This document shows, piece by piece, positions 34,476-42,838 of a DNA stretch of 43,839 nt. Origin of the DNA: Verrucomicrobiota bacterium. GTDB lineage: Bacteria; Verrucomicrobiota; Verrucomicrobiia; Limisphaerales; JACDHS01. Within the stretch, counting starts at the first letter, position 1, and each line of letters starts with the position of its first letter. The translations under genes were made by a program, and so were the position numbers. The notes below the pieces were generated by a model. That model was not told where the DNA came from. It did not search any database and worked only from the letters and a program-made list of their open reading frames with translations. The DNA is taken from positions 1 to 43,839 of the forward strand of contig JACDHS010000029.1 of assembly GCA_013820875.1 (NCBI GenBank), in the 5' to 3' direction.

Positions 34476-35480
34476 TTATTGTGCGGACATTGCCATGTCT
34501 TCCATCAGCGCAAGTGCGGTCGCTTCGGCAATTTCCTGCACATCGAAATTGCGGACGATGCGCCCGGCGAAACGATCCTTGCCCACGACGTCACGGGATG
34601 AAGCCTGGCCGATAATCTTCGAGTCGCTCAAGCGAATCGCCGTGGCCTGGATGTCAGGCGCGCTGTGAATTCTGTCGCCCGACACTTCCTGCACCACGAT
34701 ATCGCGTGAGGTAATCAGAATCTCAATCACCACGTCGGTGATGTTCCGCAATGCGTCCCGATCTTTGCGCGCCTGTTCGCCTTCGCTGTTTGCCATCATT
34801 TGCTTGAGCGGACGATTAGCGATCAATTGCGTGGCAACGCCCTGGTCGGCCATGGCCACTCCGGAAGCGCGCAAGGGACGACCGAAGAGACGTTCGATGT
34901 CTCGGACGGTTTGGCGATCAGTCAAAGTCTCTTTGCGTTCCGTGGTGGAGTAACGATTCTCGCTTCGGATATTGTCGGTGCGCTTTGATACTTTGCCTTT
35001 GCCGACGTATTCCCATCCCTGGTCACCTGTAACTGTCGCATCACGACCGGCATTGATCGTGACCTGGCTGCCGGCGGAGTTGCGCGGGGGATTATCCACC
35101 GTGCTGTTTACTCTACTGCGCGTGGTATTCACCGTCTCAGTGCGCGAGGTCAGGCGCATACCGGTTTGGGTATCCACCAGGTCGCGGTTTACATAAACAA
35201 GGATTCGCGGGCTGCCGAGCCTGGGGTAAGCGTCTTTGAATTTGCTGACGACGCCATCTGCCTGTTCCCTGGTCACCAGGGCCGGATAGCCGGGCAACGG
35301 CTGCTGATCGTAAACGTAGCCATTTGTGACGCCATTCACTTCAGTTCTCACTGTCACTTCCGTTTTCACGGAGTAGGCAGGCGCCTGGTTCGACCTTGGC
35401 GCCGGAGGTGGCGCGGGGGAACGCTGAGCATGCAACAACGCCGGAAAGGCAACGAGACTCAGGATGACAATAGTTTTCAT
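34476..35480 (-). CDS. Secreted protein of unknown function in an LpoB-type cluster
   Basis: This 334-residue protein has a signal peptide (MKTIVILSLVAFPALLHAQ) and a low-complexity proline stretch. Its central region is rich in threonine, serine and arginine and includes VDNPPRNSAGSQVTINAGRD. The C-terminal domain contains RNITDVVIEILITSRDIVVQ and IQATAIRLSDSKIIGQASSR, which recalls the CsgG/LpoB-like fold in which a strand ends with a statement such as 'variable state in use'. That similarity is only by pattern. It is last in a set of minus-strand envelope genes that includes YcfL-, COG3014- and LpoB-like proteins, suggesting a shared envelope role. I cannot name the family. Confidence 0.7.
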   Translation of the reverse strand: MKTIVILSLVAFPALLHAQRSPAPPPAPRSNQAPAYSVKTEVTVRTEVNGVTNGYVYDQQPLPGYPALVTREQADGVVSKFKDAYPRLGSPRILVYVNRDLVDTQTGMRLTSRTETVNTTRSRVNSTVDNPPRNSAGSQVTINAGRDATVTGDQGWEYVGKGKVSKRTDNIRSENRYSTTERKETLTDRQTVRDIERLFGRPLRASGVAMADQGVATQLIANRPLKQMMANSEGEQARKDRDALRNITDVVIEILITSRDIVVQEVSGDRIHSAPDIQATAIRLSDSKIIGQASSRDVVGKDRFAGRIVRNFDVQEIAEATALALMEDMAMSAQ

Positions 35481-35553
35481 AACTTCAGATTAGACGAGTG
35501 ATATTTGTTTTCCTTCAATGGGCTTCAACGAATGCATGAAGCGAAATGCACAA

Positions 35554-36018
35554 TCAACGCGCCTGGCGAACCCGGATGGTGTATCGCACCGCCTGGTTGT
35601 TCATGGACAGGAACCGCAGATCTTCCTGGGAATTCTCGGTAAGGATCACGTTCTGCCATGGCGTTTCGTCGCCGGTGGAGAATCCCTGCGCATCTTTGAA
35701 AACGCAGCTCACCTGCACTTGAATGCGGCGGTTCTGGCGGTTGCGAATGTGGGTGACCACTTCCAAACGACCATCTTCCAGGCGACGCTCCTGCACACCA
35801 GAAGTAGTGACGGAAACCTGGGTCGGCTTGTCCATCAGCACGAACACACCCTGGTTTTCGAGATCATACTTAGTCGTATTGCGAGGCTCATACGCGCCAC
35901 CGGCATGACCGGTTATAACTGTGCGGCGAACATTTTCATGTTTCTCGCGCACTTCCATGCAACCCGCGAAAGCGAGTCCAAAAAGTGCAACTGCTGCTAA
36001 TTGAAGTTTATTTTTCAT
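35554..36018 (-). CDS. YcfL-family (DUF1425) lipoprotein
   Basis: The 154-residue protein starts MKNKLQLAAVALFGLAFAGC, a clear lipobox (LAFAGC). The mature domain carries YDLENQGVFVLMDKPTQVSV, EVVTHIRNRQNRRIQVQVSC and WQNVILTENSQEDLRFLS, as in the YcfL family. Its start overlaps the stop of the COG3014-like gene by four bases (ATGA), so the two are translationally coupled. YcfL, COG3014 and LpoB are neighbours in many Gram-negative genomes, where LpoB activates peptidoglycan synthesis; YcfL's own function is unknown. Confidence 0.85.
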   Translation of the reverse strand: MKNKLQLAAVALFGLAFAGCMEVREKHENVRRTVITGHAGGAYEPRNTTKYDLENQGVFVLMDKPTQVSVTTSGVQERRLEDGRLEVVTHIRNRQNRRIQVQVSCVFKDAQGFSTGDETPWQNVILTENSQEDLRFLSMNNQAVRYTIRVRQAR

Positions 36019-37187
36019 GTAGATTTCGGGATTGATTTGTCGGAAATAAATATGACGGCGTCTCTATCCGTCGGAACATTGACGGAAATGGTTTTAGTTA
36101 AGTTCGGTAAGTTTTGGCCACGTTGCCCTTGAAATTCCACGATCAAGGTGTGTTCACCCGGCGGCAATTCCAAAGCAGCAAAGCTCAGATACTGCGGCAG
36201 GTTATCCCAGTAACGTGTATCCGCTGTTGGCGTGGTGGCGGATGACACAATCTTGTTCAACACACCAAACGCGAGGAGACCGAAGCCCACTTCATCTGCC
36301 TTGCTGCCGCGACCCTGCTGGGTACCGGCCAGGACAGCGCCGCTGATAATGCTGGCATCACCAATCGTGTCCGTCGTGGCTTTGAAACCGGCTTTATTGG
36401 CCAGGATCTGGTCCATCACACGCCCTCCACGAGTTGTCGCCTGGTAATACAAATCATCGTAAGCAGGCGCAGGAATAGTTTGGCCATTAACGCGAACAGT
36501 GGCGCTGCGGGCGCCCGTTTTACCCTGGGAAAATAAAAGCGTTTCCCGATATTCACCGGCCGCGTATTTCATGGGACCATCGCCCGCCTCGATGAATACC
36601 AAAACATTCGCTCGCGAGTTGTAATCGGGCAGAGAAGCCGCCGAGAATTTACGGGCGCGCTGCAATGCGTCTGAACCGTCGCCGCTCATCTTCACGCTTG
36701 CGAGTCCGTCCAGGTACTCGAGCAGGGTGTAATCCGCGGCGTAAGCTTTGTTCTCCACATCGCTATCGATGAACATCGCACTACGGAAACAAGCGCGTGC
36801 GTTATCCGGTTCGCCATCCATCCAGTAAAGAATGCCGCGATAATAATAAGCCATCACCCGTTCATAGGGTTCACCGATAAACGTTTTCTTCGCTTCACCA
36901 TGAAACAAACTCCGCGCCTGCCGGGCCGCTTTGTCGTTGGTGATGATTCCACCCATCGAAAGGATGGCGTCATCCAGCAATTCTTTGGCTTGTGGATAAT
37001 TGCCCTGCCGCATCGCCGTAAGCGCATTGCGATACGCCCAAAGAACCTTGTCGCGCGGTTGCCCGTAATAGGTCTGTCCGCCGATCACAGGACGCGGTGA
37101 TGAGGTGTGACTCGACTGCGTCGTCGCACAACCGGCAATGACGAGTAGAGAGACCCCGAGTGTTCCTGTTAGAAAAAGCGATTTCAT
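36015..37187 (-). CDS. COG3014-like tetratricopeptide lipoprotein
   Basis: The 390-residue protein has a signal peptide ending in LLVIAGCA (lipobox) and a helical repeat part with ALTAMRQGNYPQAKELLDDAI and RVMAYYYRGILYWMDGEPDNA, resembling TPR units. Its second half contains VLVFIEAGDGPMKYAAGEYR and a C-terminal beta domain with ELPPGEHTLIVEFQG. This matches the COG3014 lipoproteins that sit next to YcfL and LpoB. The ATG at 37187 is preferred to upstream starts because it opens the signal peptide; the upstream extension is a translated repeat element. Cell location: probably outer-membrane inner leaflet. Confidence 0.83.
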   Translation of the reverse strand: MKSLFLTGTLGVSLLVIAGCATTQSSHTSSPRPVIGGQTYYGQPRDKVLWAYRNALTAMRQGNYPQAKELLDDAILSMGGIITNDKAARQARSLFHGEAKKTFIGEPYERVMAYYYRGILYWMDGEPDNARACFRSAMFIDSDVENKAYAADYTLLEYLDGLASVKMSGDGSDALQRARKFSAASLPDYNSRANVLVFIEAGDGPMKYAAGEYRETLLFSQGKTGARSATVRVNGQTIPAPAYDDLYYQATTRGGRVMDQILANKAGFKATTDTIGDASIISGAVLAGTQQGRGSKADEVGFGLLAFGVLNKIVSSATTPTADTRYWDNLPQYLSFAALELPPGEHTLIVEFQGQRGQNLPNLTKTISVNVPTDRDAVIFISDKSIPKST

Positions 37188-37236
37188 TTCGCGAACGGGC
37201 AAACTTAACAATCTAAATTCAGGCGGTGCGCTTCGC

Positions 37237-37350
37237 TCCTCCCTCTCCCAGCGGGAGAGGGGTTGGGGTGGAAGAAACGGCAAACCAACACATCATCAGC
37301 AGGTCCAACGTTTCCACCCTCACCTGTGTCATCTCCCTGAGGGAGAGGAA
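37237..37350. repeat. Composite extragenic palindrome (REP/BIME-like)
   Basis: CCCTCTCCC and GGGAGAGGG form a perfect nine-pair stem (37241-37261). A second, inverted copy has TCTCCC/GGGAGA at 37332-37346. GGTGGAA and TTCCACC between them also pair, so the two copies face each other in the spacer between the LpoB-like and COG3014-like genes. CTCTCCC-type elements of this kind are widespread bacterial intergenic repeats. Confidence 0.7.
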
Positions 37351-37373
37351 ATGAAGCAGACCCATCAGGCATC

Positions 37374-38003
37374 CTACCGGTAAACAGCGTCTTCGAGACC
37401 TTGCTTCTTAATCTCGGCGGAATCTTCCCAGATAATGTCGCTGGTGCGGGCATCCACGAGTTGGAAACTATACAATATGTAATCGCTCGTTCCTTTGGAC
37501 GTGCGGGTCGTCATCCCCTGCAACTTGCCAGTCAGGAAAAAGTCCGCGCCTTTAAATTCCACGATATTCGGGTCGCTGTTGCTTGTGACAGCGCCTGCCT
37601 GTTTTAAATCACGTTCACGCTCCAGGGCGGCCATGTGTTCGCGCGCCAGGAACCGAACTTTGCCGAGCGACTTCGAATTCAACTGGGTGCGAATGCGTGT
37701 AAGAAAAATATCTTTATTGATCGGGAAACGGGTTTCGTTTTGCACCGGGATCAACACGACACGCGGGACGCCCTGCGCCCGAAGGATTTCCGGCGTGTTC
37801 AAAACACTGCGCGCCATCTTGTCAGTCACCGCAACCAGATCCTGCGATTCCACACCTGTCCCTGCGACGAACCCTTGTTCATCAGGATTCATCTGCGTGA
37901 CCCGCACACCGGAGGGATTTCGCACACCCTGGGTGGCGCATCCGACGAAAACCGCCGCGAGTGCGATAGATAAAAACGGAGCAAAGAATTTCTTAACGTT
38001 CAT
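37374..38003 (-). CDS. LpoB-like lipoprotein (penicillin-binding protein activator family)
   Basis: The 209-residue protein has a lipoprotein signal (ALAAVFVGC). The mature domain carries DLVAVTDKMARSVLNTPEIL, VPRVVLIPVQNETRFPINKD, IFLTRIRTQLNSKSLGKVRFL, ADFFLTGKLQGMTTRTSKG and YSFQLVDARTSDIIWED, all diagnostic of the LpoB family. In Escherichia coli LpoB is an outer-membrane lipoprotein that stimulates PBP1b; verrucomicrobial targets are not established. It lies 62 bases after the glycine-zipper gene, and the repeat element separates it from COG3014. The ATG at 38003 opens the signal peptide. Confidence 0.9.
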   Translation of the reverse strand: MNVKKFFAPFLSIALAAVFVGCATQGVRNPSGVRVTQMNPDEQGFVAGTGVESQDLVAVTDKMARSVLNTPEILRAQGVPRVVLIPVQNETRFPINKDIFLTRIRTQLNSKSLGKVRFLAREHMAALERERDLKQAGAVTSNSDPNIVEFKGADFFLTGKLQGMTTRTSKGTSDYILYSFQLVDARTSDIIWEDSAEIKKQGLEDAVYR

Positions 38004-38065
38004 AGTTTTTGAATGGGGAACAAATAGACCGACTGTAAGTTTCTGCAAAATGGAAAAGCACGACA

Positions 38066-38587
38066 TCAACGGCCAAACAAAGAGTTCGCGCCACTCATCG
38101 GTGTGCTCGGAGTGGAATTATAATAATAGTTATTGATGATTGTCGTTTGCGGAGCCGGGGCAGCAGGCGCCTGGTAAATCACTGGCTGCTCAACTACCGG
38201 CTGAACATAAGTTGGCGCCACGTAATAGGGCTGGTGATAGCTATAACGCGGGGATCCGTAGTAAGAATAAGAATAGGGACGATAATGCGGCCGATAATGA
38301 CGATGACCTGTGGAATAGTAGCCGCCAACGGAATAACGAGGCGCATAACGCGGTGAATCGTAGTAGCCACTCCGTTCGCGCGAGTCACGAACCAGCGCAC
38401 CTGCCAATAAACCTACCCCCGCACCAATCGCGGCCCCTTCAGCACTGTGCCTGCCATTGTTGTGGCCGATCACCCCGCCAGCGATTGCGCCGACAGCAGC
38501 ACCGGTAAGCGATTCCGGACTAAACAGTTGAGCCTGAGCCGGCAAAATGGTTGCGGCCACGAGAATTGTAAGCAAAAGCTTTTTCAT
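38066..38587 (-). CDS. Glycine-zipper secreted protein with Tyr/Pro-rich tail
   Basis: The 173-residue protein has a signal peptide (MKKLLLTILVAATILPAQAQ). A glycine zipper follows at about 30-65 (GAAVGAIAGGVIGHNNG, GAAIGAGVGLLAGALV), which can form a membrane hairpin. A long tyrosine-, histidine- and proline-rich tail includes HRHYRPHYRPYSYSYY. Such proteins usually sit in the outer membrane or periplasm. It starts the minus-strand envelope series that includes the LpoB-like lipoprotein. Exact role unknown; the ATG at 38587 is clear. Confidence 0.8.
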   Translation of the reverse strand: MKKLLLTILVAATILPAQAQLFSPESLTGAAVGAIAGGVIGHNNGRHSAEGAAIGAGVGLLAGALVRDSRERSGYYDSPRYAPRYSVGGYYSTGHRHYRPHYRPYSYSYYGSPRYSYHQPYYVAPTYVQPVVEQPVIYQAPAAPAPQTTIINNYYYNSTPSTPMSGANSLFGR

Positions 38588-38673
38588 ACTTCTACAAAGT
38601 TTGACGACGCCCAAAACTCCTTATTCGACGCAGATGGTATCATCTTTTCACTTAAGTGCAAATGAGCCTTCCT

Positions 38674-38698
38674 TGAATTATATCAATTATGCTATAAA
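38674..38698 (+). promoter_or_regulatory. Candidate extended -10 promoter
   Basis: An extended -10 (TGCTATAAA, with TATAAA at 38693-38698) lies nine bases ahead of the ATG at 38708. TTGAAT at 38674 is too close (14-base spacer) to be a good -35. Transcription would begin near 38705, so the message would be almost leaderless. Confidence 0.3.
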
Positions 38699-38707
38699 GA
38701 ACTCTGA

Positions 38708-39076
38708 ATGAAAATTGATAAGCTCAAACAGTTCGTCGCATTGCGCCAGTCGCTCCTCACCGAAAAGGCCCAACTCGAAACACGCCTCGCCCAGATCAAC
38801 AAAGCGCTTGGTGAAGAAACAGGAACAACCAAAACGGCGACCCCTGCGCCAGCACGCGCCTCTGCTTCGCCGCAAGTCACCAATCCCATGTCTTTGAAAG
38901 CAGCCGTACGCAAAGTCACCAGCGCTCGTTCTCTGACCAAGAAAGAAATTCTCCAGGCGATCGGCAAGCTCGGCTACAGATTCAGCGCCAAAGATCCAAT
39001 GAACTCGCTTAACGTCGTTCTCTACACCAAAGGCCAATTTAAGAACGACAGCGGAAAGTTTAGTCCGGCGAAATAA
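38708..39076 (+). CDS. Small protein with coiled coil and winged-helix (HARE-HTH-like) domain
   Basis: The 122-residue protein has an N-terminal coiled coil (LKQFVALRQSLLTEKAQLET), a threonine/alanine-proline linker and a C-terminal helix-turn-helix-like segment: MSLKAAVRKVTSARSLTKKE, ILQAIGKLGYRFSAKDP, NSLNVVLYTKGQFKN. The C-terminal pattern resembles the HARE-HTH fold that links DNA modification to transcription in eukaryotes and bacteria. Dimerisation through the coiled coil and DNA binding are inferred. It is monocistronic on current evidence, with a promoter immediately upstream. Confidence 0.65.
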   Translation: MKIDKLKQFVALRQSLLTEKAQLETRLAQINKALGEETGTTKTATPAPARASASPQVTNPMSLKAAVRKVTSARSLTKKEILQAIGKLGYRFSAKDPMNSLNVVLYTKGQFKNDSGKFSPAK

Positions 39077-39170
39077 ATAAATAGTTACTTCGTTGAATGG
39101 TTGCATTGTTGAATGGTGGGGCGGTCCCGACACCATGTACGATGCAACAGTTCAACTGCTTCAAAAGGCC

Positions 39171-39947
39171 ATGTTAGCCAAACGCGTCATTCCCTGCCTC
39201 GACGTTCACGACGGCAAAGTCACTCGCGGCGTTCAATTCGGCAAAGCTGAGGCCGGCGAACTCCGCAACGTCGGTGATCCCGTTGAACTCGCCATCCGCT
39301 ACAACCAGCAAGGCGCCGATGAAATGGTGTTCTTCGACATCACCGCCAGCGCCCATGGTCGCGCCACCATGGTCGAGGTGATCGAACGCGCCGCTGACGA
39401 ATGTTTCATGCCGCTTACGGTCGGTGGGGGAATTAAAGCGGTGGACGATATGCACCAGATGCTTCGTGCCGGGGCCGACAAGGTGAGCATCAATTCTTCG
39501 GCACTTGCAAATCCTGAACTCATCCGCCAGGGCGCAGAGAAGTTCGGCAGCCAATGCATTGTTGTTTCCATCGATGCCAAGAAGGTTGCGCCCGATCGCT
39601 GGGAGGTCTTCTCCCATGGTGGACGCAAATCCACCGGATTCGATGCCATCGAATGGGCCATCCGCGCCGTTGGTCTGGGAGCAGGCGAGATTGTGCTGAA
39701 CAGCATTGACGCCGACGGAACCAAAAAGGGATTCGATTTAGTCATCACCCGCCGGATCAGTGAATCGGTGGGAGTGCCAGTCGTCGCCAGCGGTGGCGCA
39801 GGGAATCTTCAACATATGGCCGACGTATTACTGGAAGGCAGAGCCGATGCCGTCCTCGCCGCCAGCATCTTTCATTTCGGCGAATACACCGTGGACGACG
39901 TGAAGAAATTCCTGGCCGAACAAAAAATTCCAGTGCGGTTAACTTGA
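39171..39947 (+). CDS. hisF: Imidazole glycerol phosphate synthase cyclase subunit HisF
   Basis: The 258-residue (beta/alpha)8 barrel closes the imidazole ring in histidine synthesis with HisH. The catalytic aspartates lie in [16 protein letters not shown] (D11) and [12 protein letters not shown] (D135). Phosphate-binding loops are [12 protein letters not shown] and [26 protein letters not shown] is also conserved. The ATG at 39171 is chosen because it directly precedes [11 protein letters not shown]; the 26 upstream codons have no family counterpart. No other his gene lies nearby, so the pathway is scattered. Confidence 0.97.
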   Translation: MLAKRVIPCLDVHDGKVTRGVQFGKAEAGELRNVGDPVELAIRYNQQGADEMVFFDITASAHGRATMVEVIERAADECFMPLTVGGGIKAVDDMHQMLRAGADKVSINSSALANPELIRQGAEKFGSQCIVVSIDAKKVAPDRWEVFSHGGRKSTGFDAIEWAIRAVGLGAGEIVLNSIDADGTKKGFDLVITRRISESVGVPVVASGGAGNLQHMADVLLEGRADAVLAASIFHFGEYTVDDVKKFLAEQKIPVRLT

Positions 39948-40011
39948 TCAAACGGCTTCACCAACAGTGCGGCGAAGCTGAGTAAAGCCGCAATGATGCG
40001 TTTTTTGATCA
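39945..40011 (+). terminator. Terminator-like hairpin after hisF
   Basis: An outer stem (TGATCAAACG with CGTTTTTTGATCA, one bulge) encloses an inner GCGGC/GCCGC stem. A run of six T residues lies at 40001-40006. The stem begins inside the stop codon. Confidence 0.45.
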
Positions 40012-40013
40012 CG

Positions 40014-40238
40014 GGATTCTGGATTCTGGATTCTGGATTCTGGATACGGGATGCGGTCAAGTGACCTGGCTACTGAATACGAGGCGTGTCGGCAGTGAAC
40101 GAGATGGCCGTGAGACCACCCTCAGTGCATCAATTTCAGTGCATCAATAATGGTGCAGACGCTCGCAGAGGCAGTGTTCGGTGTCCAGATCCAGCATCCA
40201 GTATCCAGCATCCAGAATCCCGCATCCCGTATCCAGCC
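40014..40238. repeat. Pair of inverted heptamer arrays
   Basis: The 350-base gap after hisF holds two facing tandem arrays. The first (40014-40055) is six 7-base units, four GGATTCT, then GGATACG and GGATGCG. The second (40189-40237) is seven units of the type ATCCAGC/ATCCAGT/ATCCCGT, which is the complementary pattern. Together they can form a long imperfect hairpin. A stretch of 130 bases without recognised content separates them. Arrays of this ATCCAGA type are common extragenic elements. Confidence 0.85.
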
Positions 40239-40297
40239 CTGCCGTGGACTAAATTGATCTATGTGTTAGAATTAGTAAGGGAGGTTATTGGCCACTT

Positions 40298-40519
40298 ATG
40301 AAAGTCTATTTGGTGAAAGAACACATGGCTCTGCCGGATGGCCAGCGGGAAACCATCACCGCCGCCTATCTGGATCGAAAGAATGCAGAGGAAGACGCTC
40401 ACAGCCATCTTCACGGGCATTACACCCATTGGATGGTCGATGAGGTTGAAATCAAAGATGCGCGCCGCGTCATGAAAATACATGACGAAAAGGTGATGCA
40501 ACGATCCAGGAGACACTGA
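40298..40519 (+). CDS. Small conserved-looking protein of unknown function
   Basis: The 73-residue protein begins MKVYLVKEHMALPDGQRETI and is rich in histidine and acidic residues (HSHLHGHYTHWMVDEVEI). The histidine cluster could bind metal. There is no export signal. GGGAGG lies 13 bases ahead of the ATG, a slightly long spacing. I do not recognise the family. Confidence 0.55.
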   Translation: MKVYLVKEHMALPDGQRETITAAYLDRKNAEEDAHSHLHGHYTHWMVDEVEIKDARRVMKIHDEKVMQRSRRH

Positions 40520-40541
40520 GCGTTCTCTCCGCCATACGGCT

Positions 40542-42170
40542 TTAAGGCGAGGTCGCCCTGGCCAATTCAGGAGCGTATTCCACCCGAACGATCTGTGTGT
40601 CCTTATTTTTGCCCCACGCCGTTCCCCACTCAATCAGGTAAAGACATCCATCCGGACCAAGCTCCATATCCATGGGGCGTTTGAATGTCATGTTTGGACA
40701 GAAACGCTCCATCTTTTCAATCTTTCCATCCTGGTCCAGTTTCACGGCGATAATCCAACTGCGCGACCATTCGTAGATGAACAGTGTGCTATCGAATTCT
40801 TTCGGCAACTTCCGGTCTGATTTCAGGCTCTCGTCGTAATAGTAAACCGGTCCCGCCATCGCGGTCCGTCCGCCTTCACCATTTAACACGGGAAATCTTG
40901 CGGAGGCGCTGTGCGGATACCAGATGAACGCCGGCTGTGCGGGTGGCAAGTTTTTCAACCCTGTATTGTTCGGTGAACGGTTGAGCGGTTTCAGCGGATC
41001 AAATCTCGTTTTGACAACAGCATTGGTCGGGGCGGCGAAGTTGCGTTTCCAGTAGGGCTTATTTTCGGCGATGAAATGGGGCCAACCAAAGTTACCGGCA
41101 GCACGGACCTGGTTTATTTCGTCAAACCCGGCTGGTCCACGCTGTTCCTTGAACTCCGCGGCGTCCGGACCGACATCACCGAAATAAAGAAAATCGGACT
41201 TCGGATCAATGGAGATCCGGAAAGGATTCCGGCAACCCATTACATAAATCTCCGGGCGACTCGCGCCACTGGCCGATGCAGTTGCAGATGAAATTCGTCT
41301 AAGCAGTTCAGCCCCTTTGGCTGCGGGTGCTGTTTTCGATTTTCCAGCGGCAAACAGGTTGCCGTCAGGGATGGTGTAACTGCCATCCGCTTGCGGGCGG
41401 ATACGCAAAACCTTGCCGCGCAGATCATTGGCATTAGCGGAAGATTTTTGCGCATCCCACGGAGAACGATCCGGACGCTGATCGACCGGAGAGAACCCAT
41501 CCGAGTCAAACGGGTTCGTGTTGTCACCGGTTGAAATATAAAGATTTCCGTGACGGTCGAAGGCCAATGAACCGCCAGCATGACAACATTGTTCGCGCTG
41601 AGTTGGGATTTCGATTAGCGACTTTTCAGATTGGATATCCAGCTTCTCAGCCGTAAACGTAAATCGAGAGACCCGATTGATGCCGACCTTCTTTCCTGCC
41701 GCGTTGGTGCCAGTTTCCGGCAACGAATACATCAGGTAAATCCAACTGTTCACCGAAAATTTCGGATCCAGGGTGATCCCAATCAAACCGTCTTCCAAAC
41801 CCGTAAACACTTCAATCTTTCCGATTTCAACCGAAGTTTCAGTATCAGGCCTCCACATTTTGACTTTGCCAGCGCGTTCGACAAAGAAAACCCGGCCATC
41901 CGGCGCCACGGTCAATTCCATTGGATCACTCAAAGTGTCTTCGTATTTGTCGCCAACTTTCTGATCCACATCCAAAACGACTTTGCGGAACCTGCCATCG
42001 CTTTGCGGCCCGGACGGCGGTGGGGAGGGCTTTTCCTCTTCCTTTTTCTCCTCCGCAGGTTTGGGAGCCTCGTCCTTGTTCTCCGTGGCGGGCGTTGCGG
42101 CTGGTTTATCGTCGGCATAGGCGGCGAAAGCAGCGATGCAGATGATCGACAAAATCAGGAGGTGTTTCAT
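40542..42170 (-). CDS. Secreted glucose/sorbosone dehydrogenase-like protein
   Basis: The 542-residue protein has a signal peptide (MKHLLILSIICIAAFAAYA) and an acidic/proline-rich linker with EKKEEEKPSPPPSG. A PQQ-type propeller follows with PMELTVAPDGRVFFVERAG, EDGLIGITLDPKF, CCHAGGSLAFDRHGNLYIST and RPEIYVMGCRNPFRISID. This is the GSDH (sorbosone dehydrogenase) fold, usually using pyrroloquinoline quinone in the periplasm. Cofactor and substrate are not proven here. The frame runs 98 codons further upstream, but the ATG at 42170 opens the signal peptide and is preferred. The same kind of protein is common in Verrucomicrobiota polysaccharide degraders. Confidence 0.85.
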   Translation of the reverse strand: MKHLLILSIICIAAFAAYADDKPAATPATENKDEAPKPAEEKKEEEKPSPPPSGPQSDGRFRKVVLDVDQKVGDKYEDTLSDPMELTVAPDGRVFFVERAGKVKMWRPDTETSVEIGKIEVFTGLEDGLIGITLDPKFSVNSWIYLMYSLPETGTNAAGKKVGINRVSRFTFTAEKLDIQSEKSLIEIPTQREQCCHAGGSLAFDRHGNLYISTGDNTNPFDSDGFSPVDQRPDRSPWDAQKSSANANDLRGKVLRIRPQADGSYTIPDGNLFAAGKSKTAPAAKGAELLRRISSATASASGASRPEIYVMGCRNPFRISIDPKSDFLYFGDVGPDAAEFKEQRGPAGFDEINQVRAAGNFGWPHFIAENKPYWKRNFAAPTNAVVKTRFDPLKPLNRSPNNTGLKNLPPAQPAFIWYPHSASARFPVLNGEGGRTAMAGPVYYYDESLKSDRKLPKEFDSTLFIYEWSRSWIIAVKLDQDGKIEKMERFCPNMTFKRPMDMELGPDGCLYLIEWGTAWGKNKDTQIVRVEYAPELARATSP

Positions 42171-42372
42171 GCAGGAGCAGACTTTGAATCGTGAATTTGA
42201 ATTCATCCTGCCGAAGGGAGATAGGGAAGGCCATGTAATTTCATGAAGGGAAATTATCCGTCGGATTGCGCAGATTGTCGCAGATTTTGGGGACAGGAAC
42301 GGAATGGCGGCGAACGAAAGCAAAAGTAATCGGCCGCAGGATAAGCCAGAAGAAAACTTAAACGAACAAACT

Positions 42373-42747
42373 TTACCCTCCGGCGAACACCGGACGAAAT
42401 CCGGCTTCTTCGAGGATGCGAGCGACTTCTTTTCGTTTATCACCCTGAATCTCGATACGCCCATCCTTCACAGTGCCGCCTGTGCCGCAGGCTTTCTGCA
42501 TTTGTTTGGCGAGCTTCTCTTTTTCAGGAAGACCGATTCCGACGAAGTTTGCAACGACCGTCACGGTTTTGCCACCGCGATGGGCGGTTTGGCGTATGAT
42601 GTCCACCCTGCCCCGGGTTTTTCGCGCTTTTGCCGGGGGAGGTTCTTGTTCAGCGGGACCGGGCGGCAACCCATCAGCGCTTAGCTTCTCAAAGGGATTG
42701 TGCCCGAAATGTTTGGAATCTTCGGGAATGTACTCGCTGGCAGCCAT
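42373..42747 (-). CDS. SUI1/eIF1-like translation factor (YciH family)
   Basis: The 124-residue protein ends in the SUI1 domain: VDIIRQTAHRGGKTVTVVAN, KLAKQMQKACGTGGTVKDG and IEIQGDKRKEVARILEEAGF. Bacterial YciH helps start-codon fidelity in vitro. The N-terminal 45 residues are variable and proline-rich. The ATG at 42747 (AASEYIP...) is preferred to the longer frame. Confidence 0.93.
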   Translation of the reverse strand: MAASEYIPEDSKHFGHNPFEKLSADGLPPGPAEQEPPPAKARKTRGRVDIIRQTAHRGGKTVTVVANFVGIGLPEKEKLAKQMQKACGTGGTVKDGRIEIQGDKRKEVARILEEAGFRPVFAGG

Positions 42748-42838
42748 GGCAAGGTTTTTGCCTGATATTGGTCGCGGAAACGAGAAGCAACGGGGCATGC
42801 ATCATAACGCCTGGTGCGTTATGAGCAGGCCAAGAGAC

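Noticed and set aside
42171-42464. 98-codon N-terminal extension of the sorbosone-dehydrogenase-like gene
   Set aside because: The extension has no family character, and the internal ATG opens a proper signal peptide.
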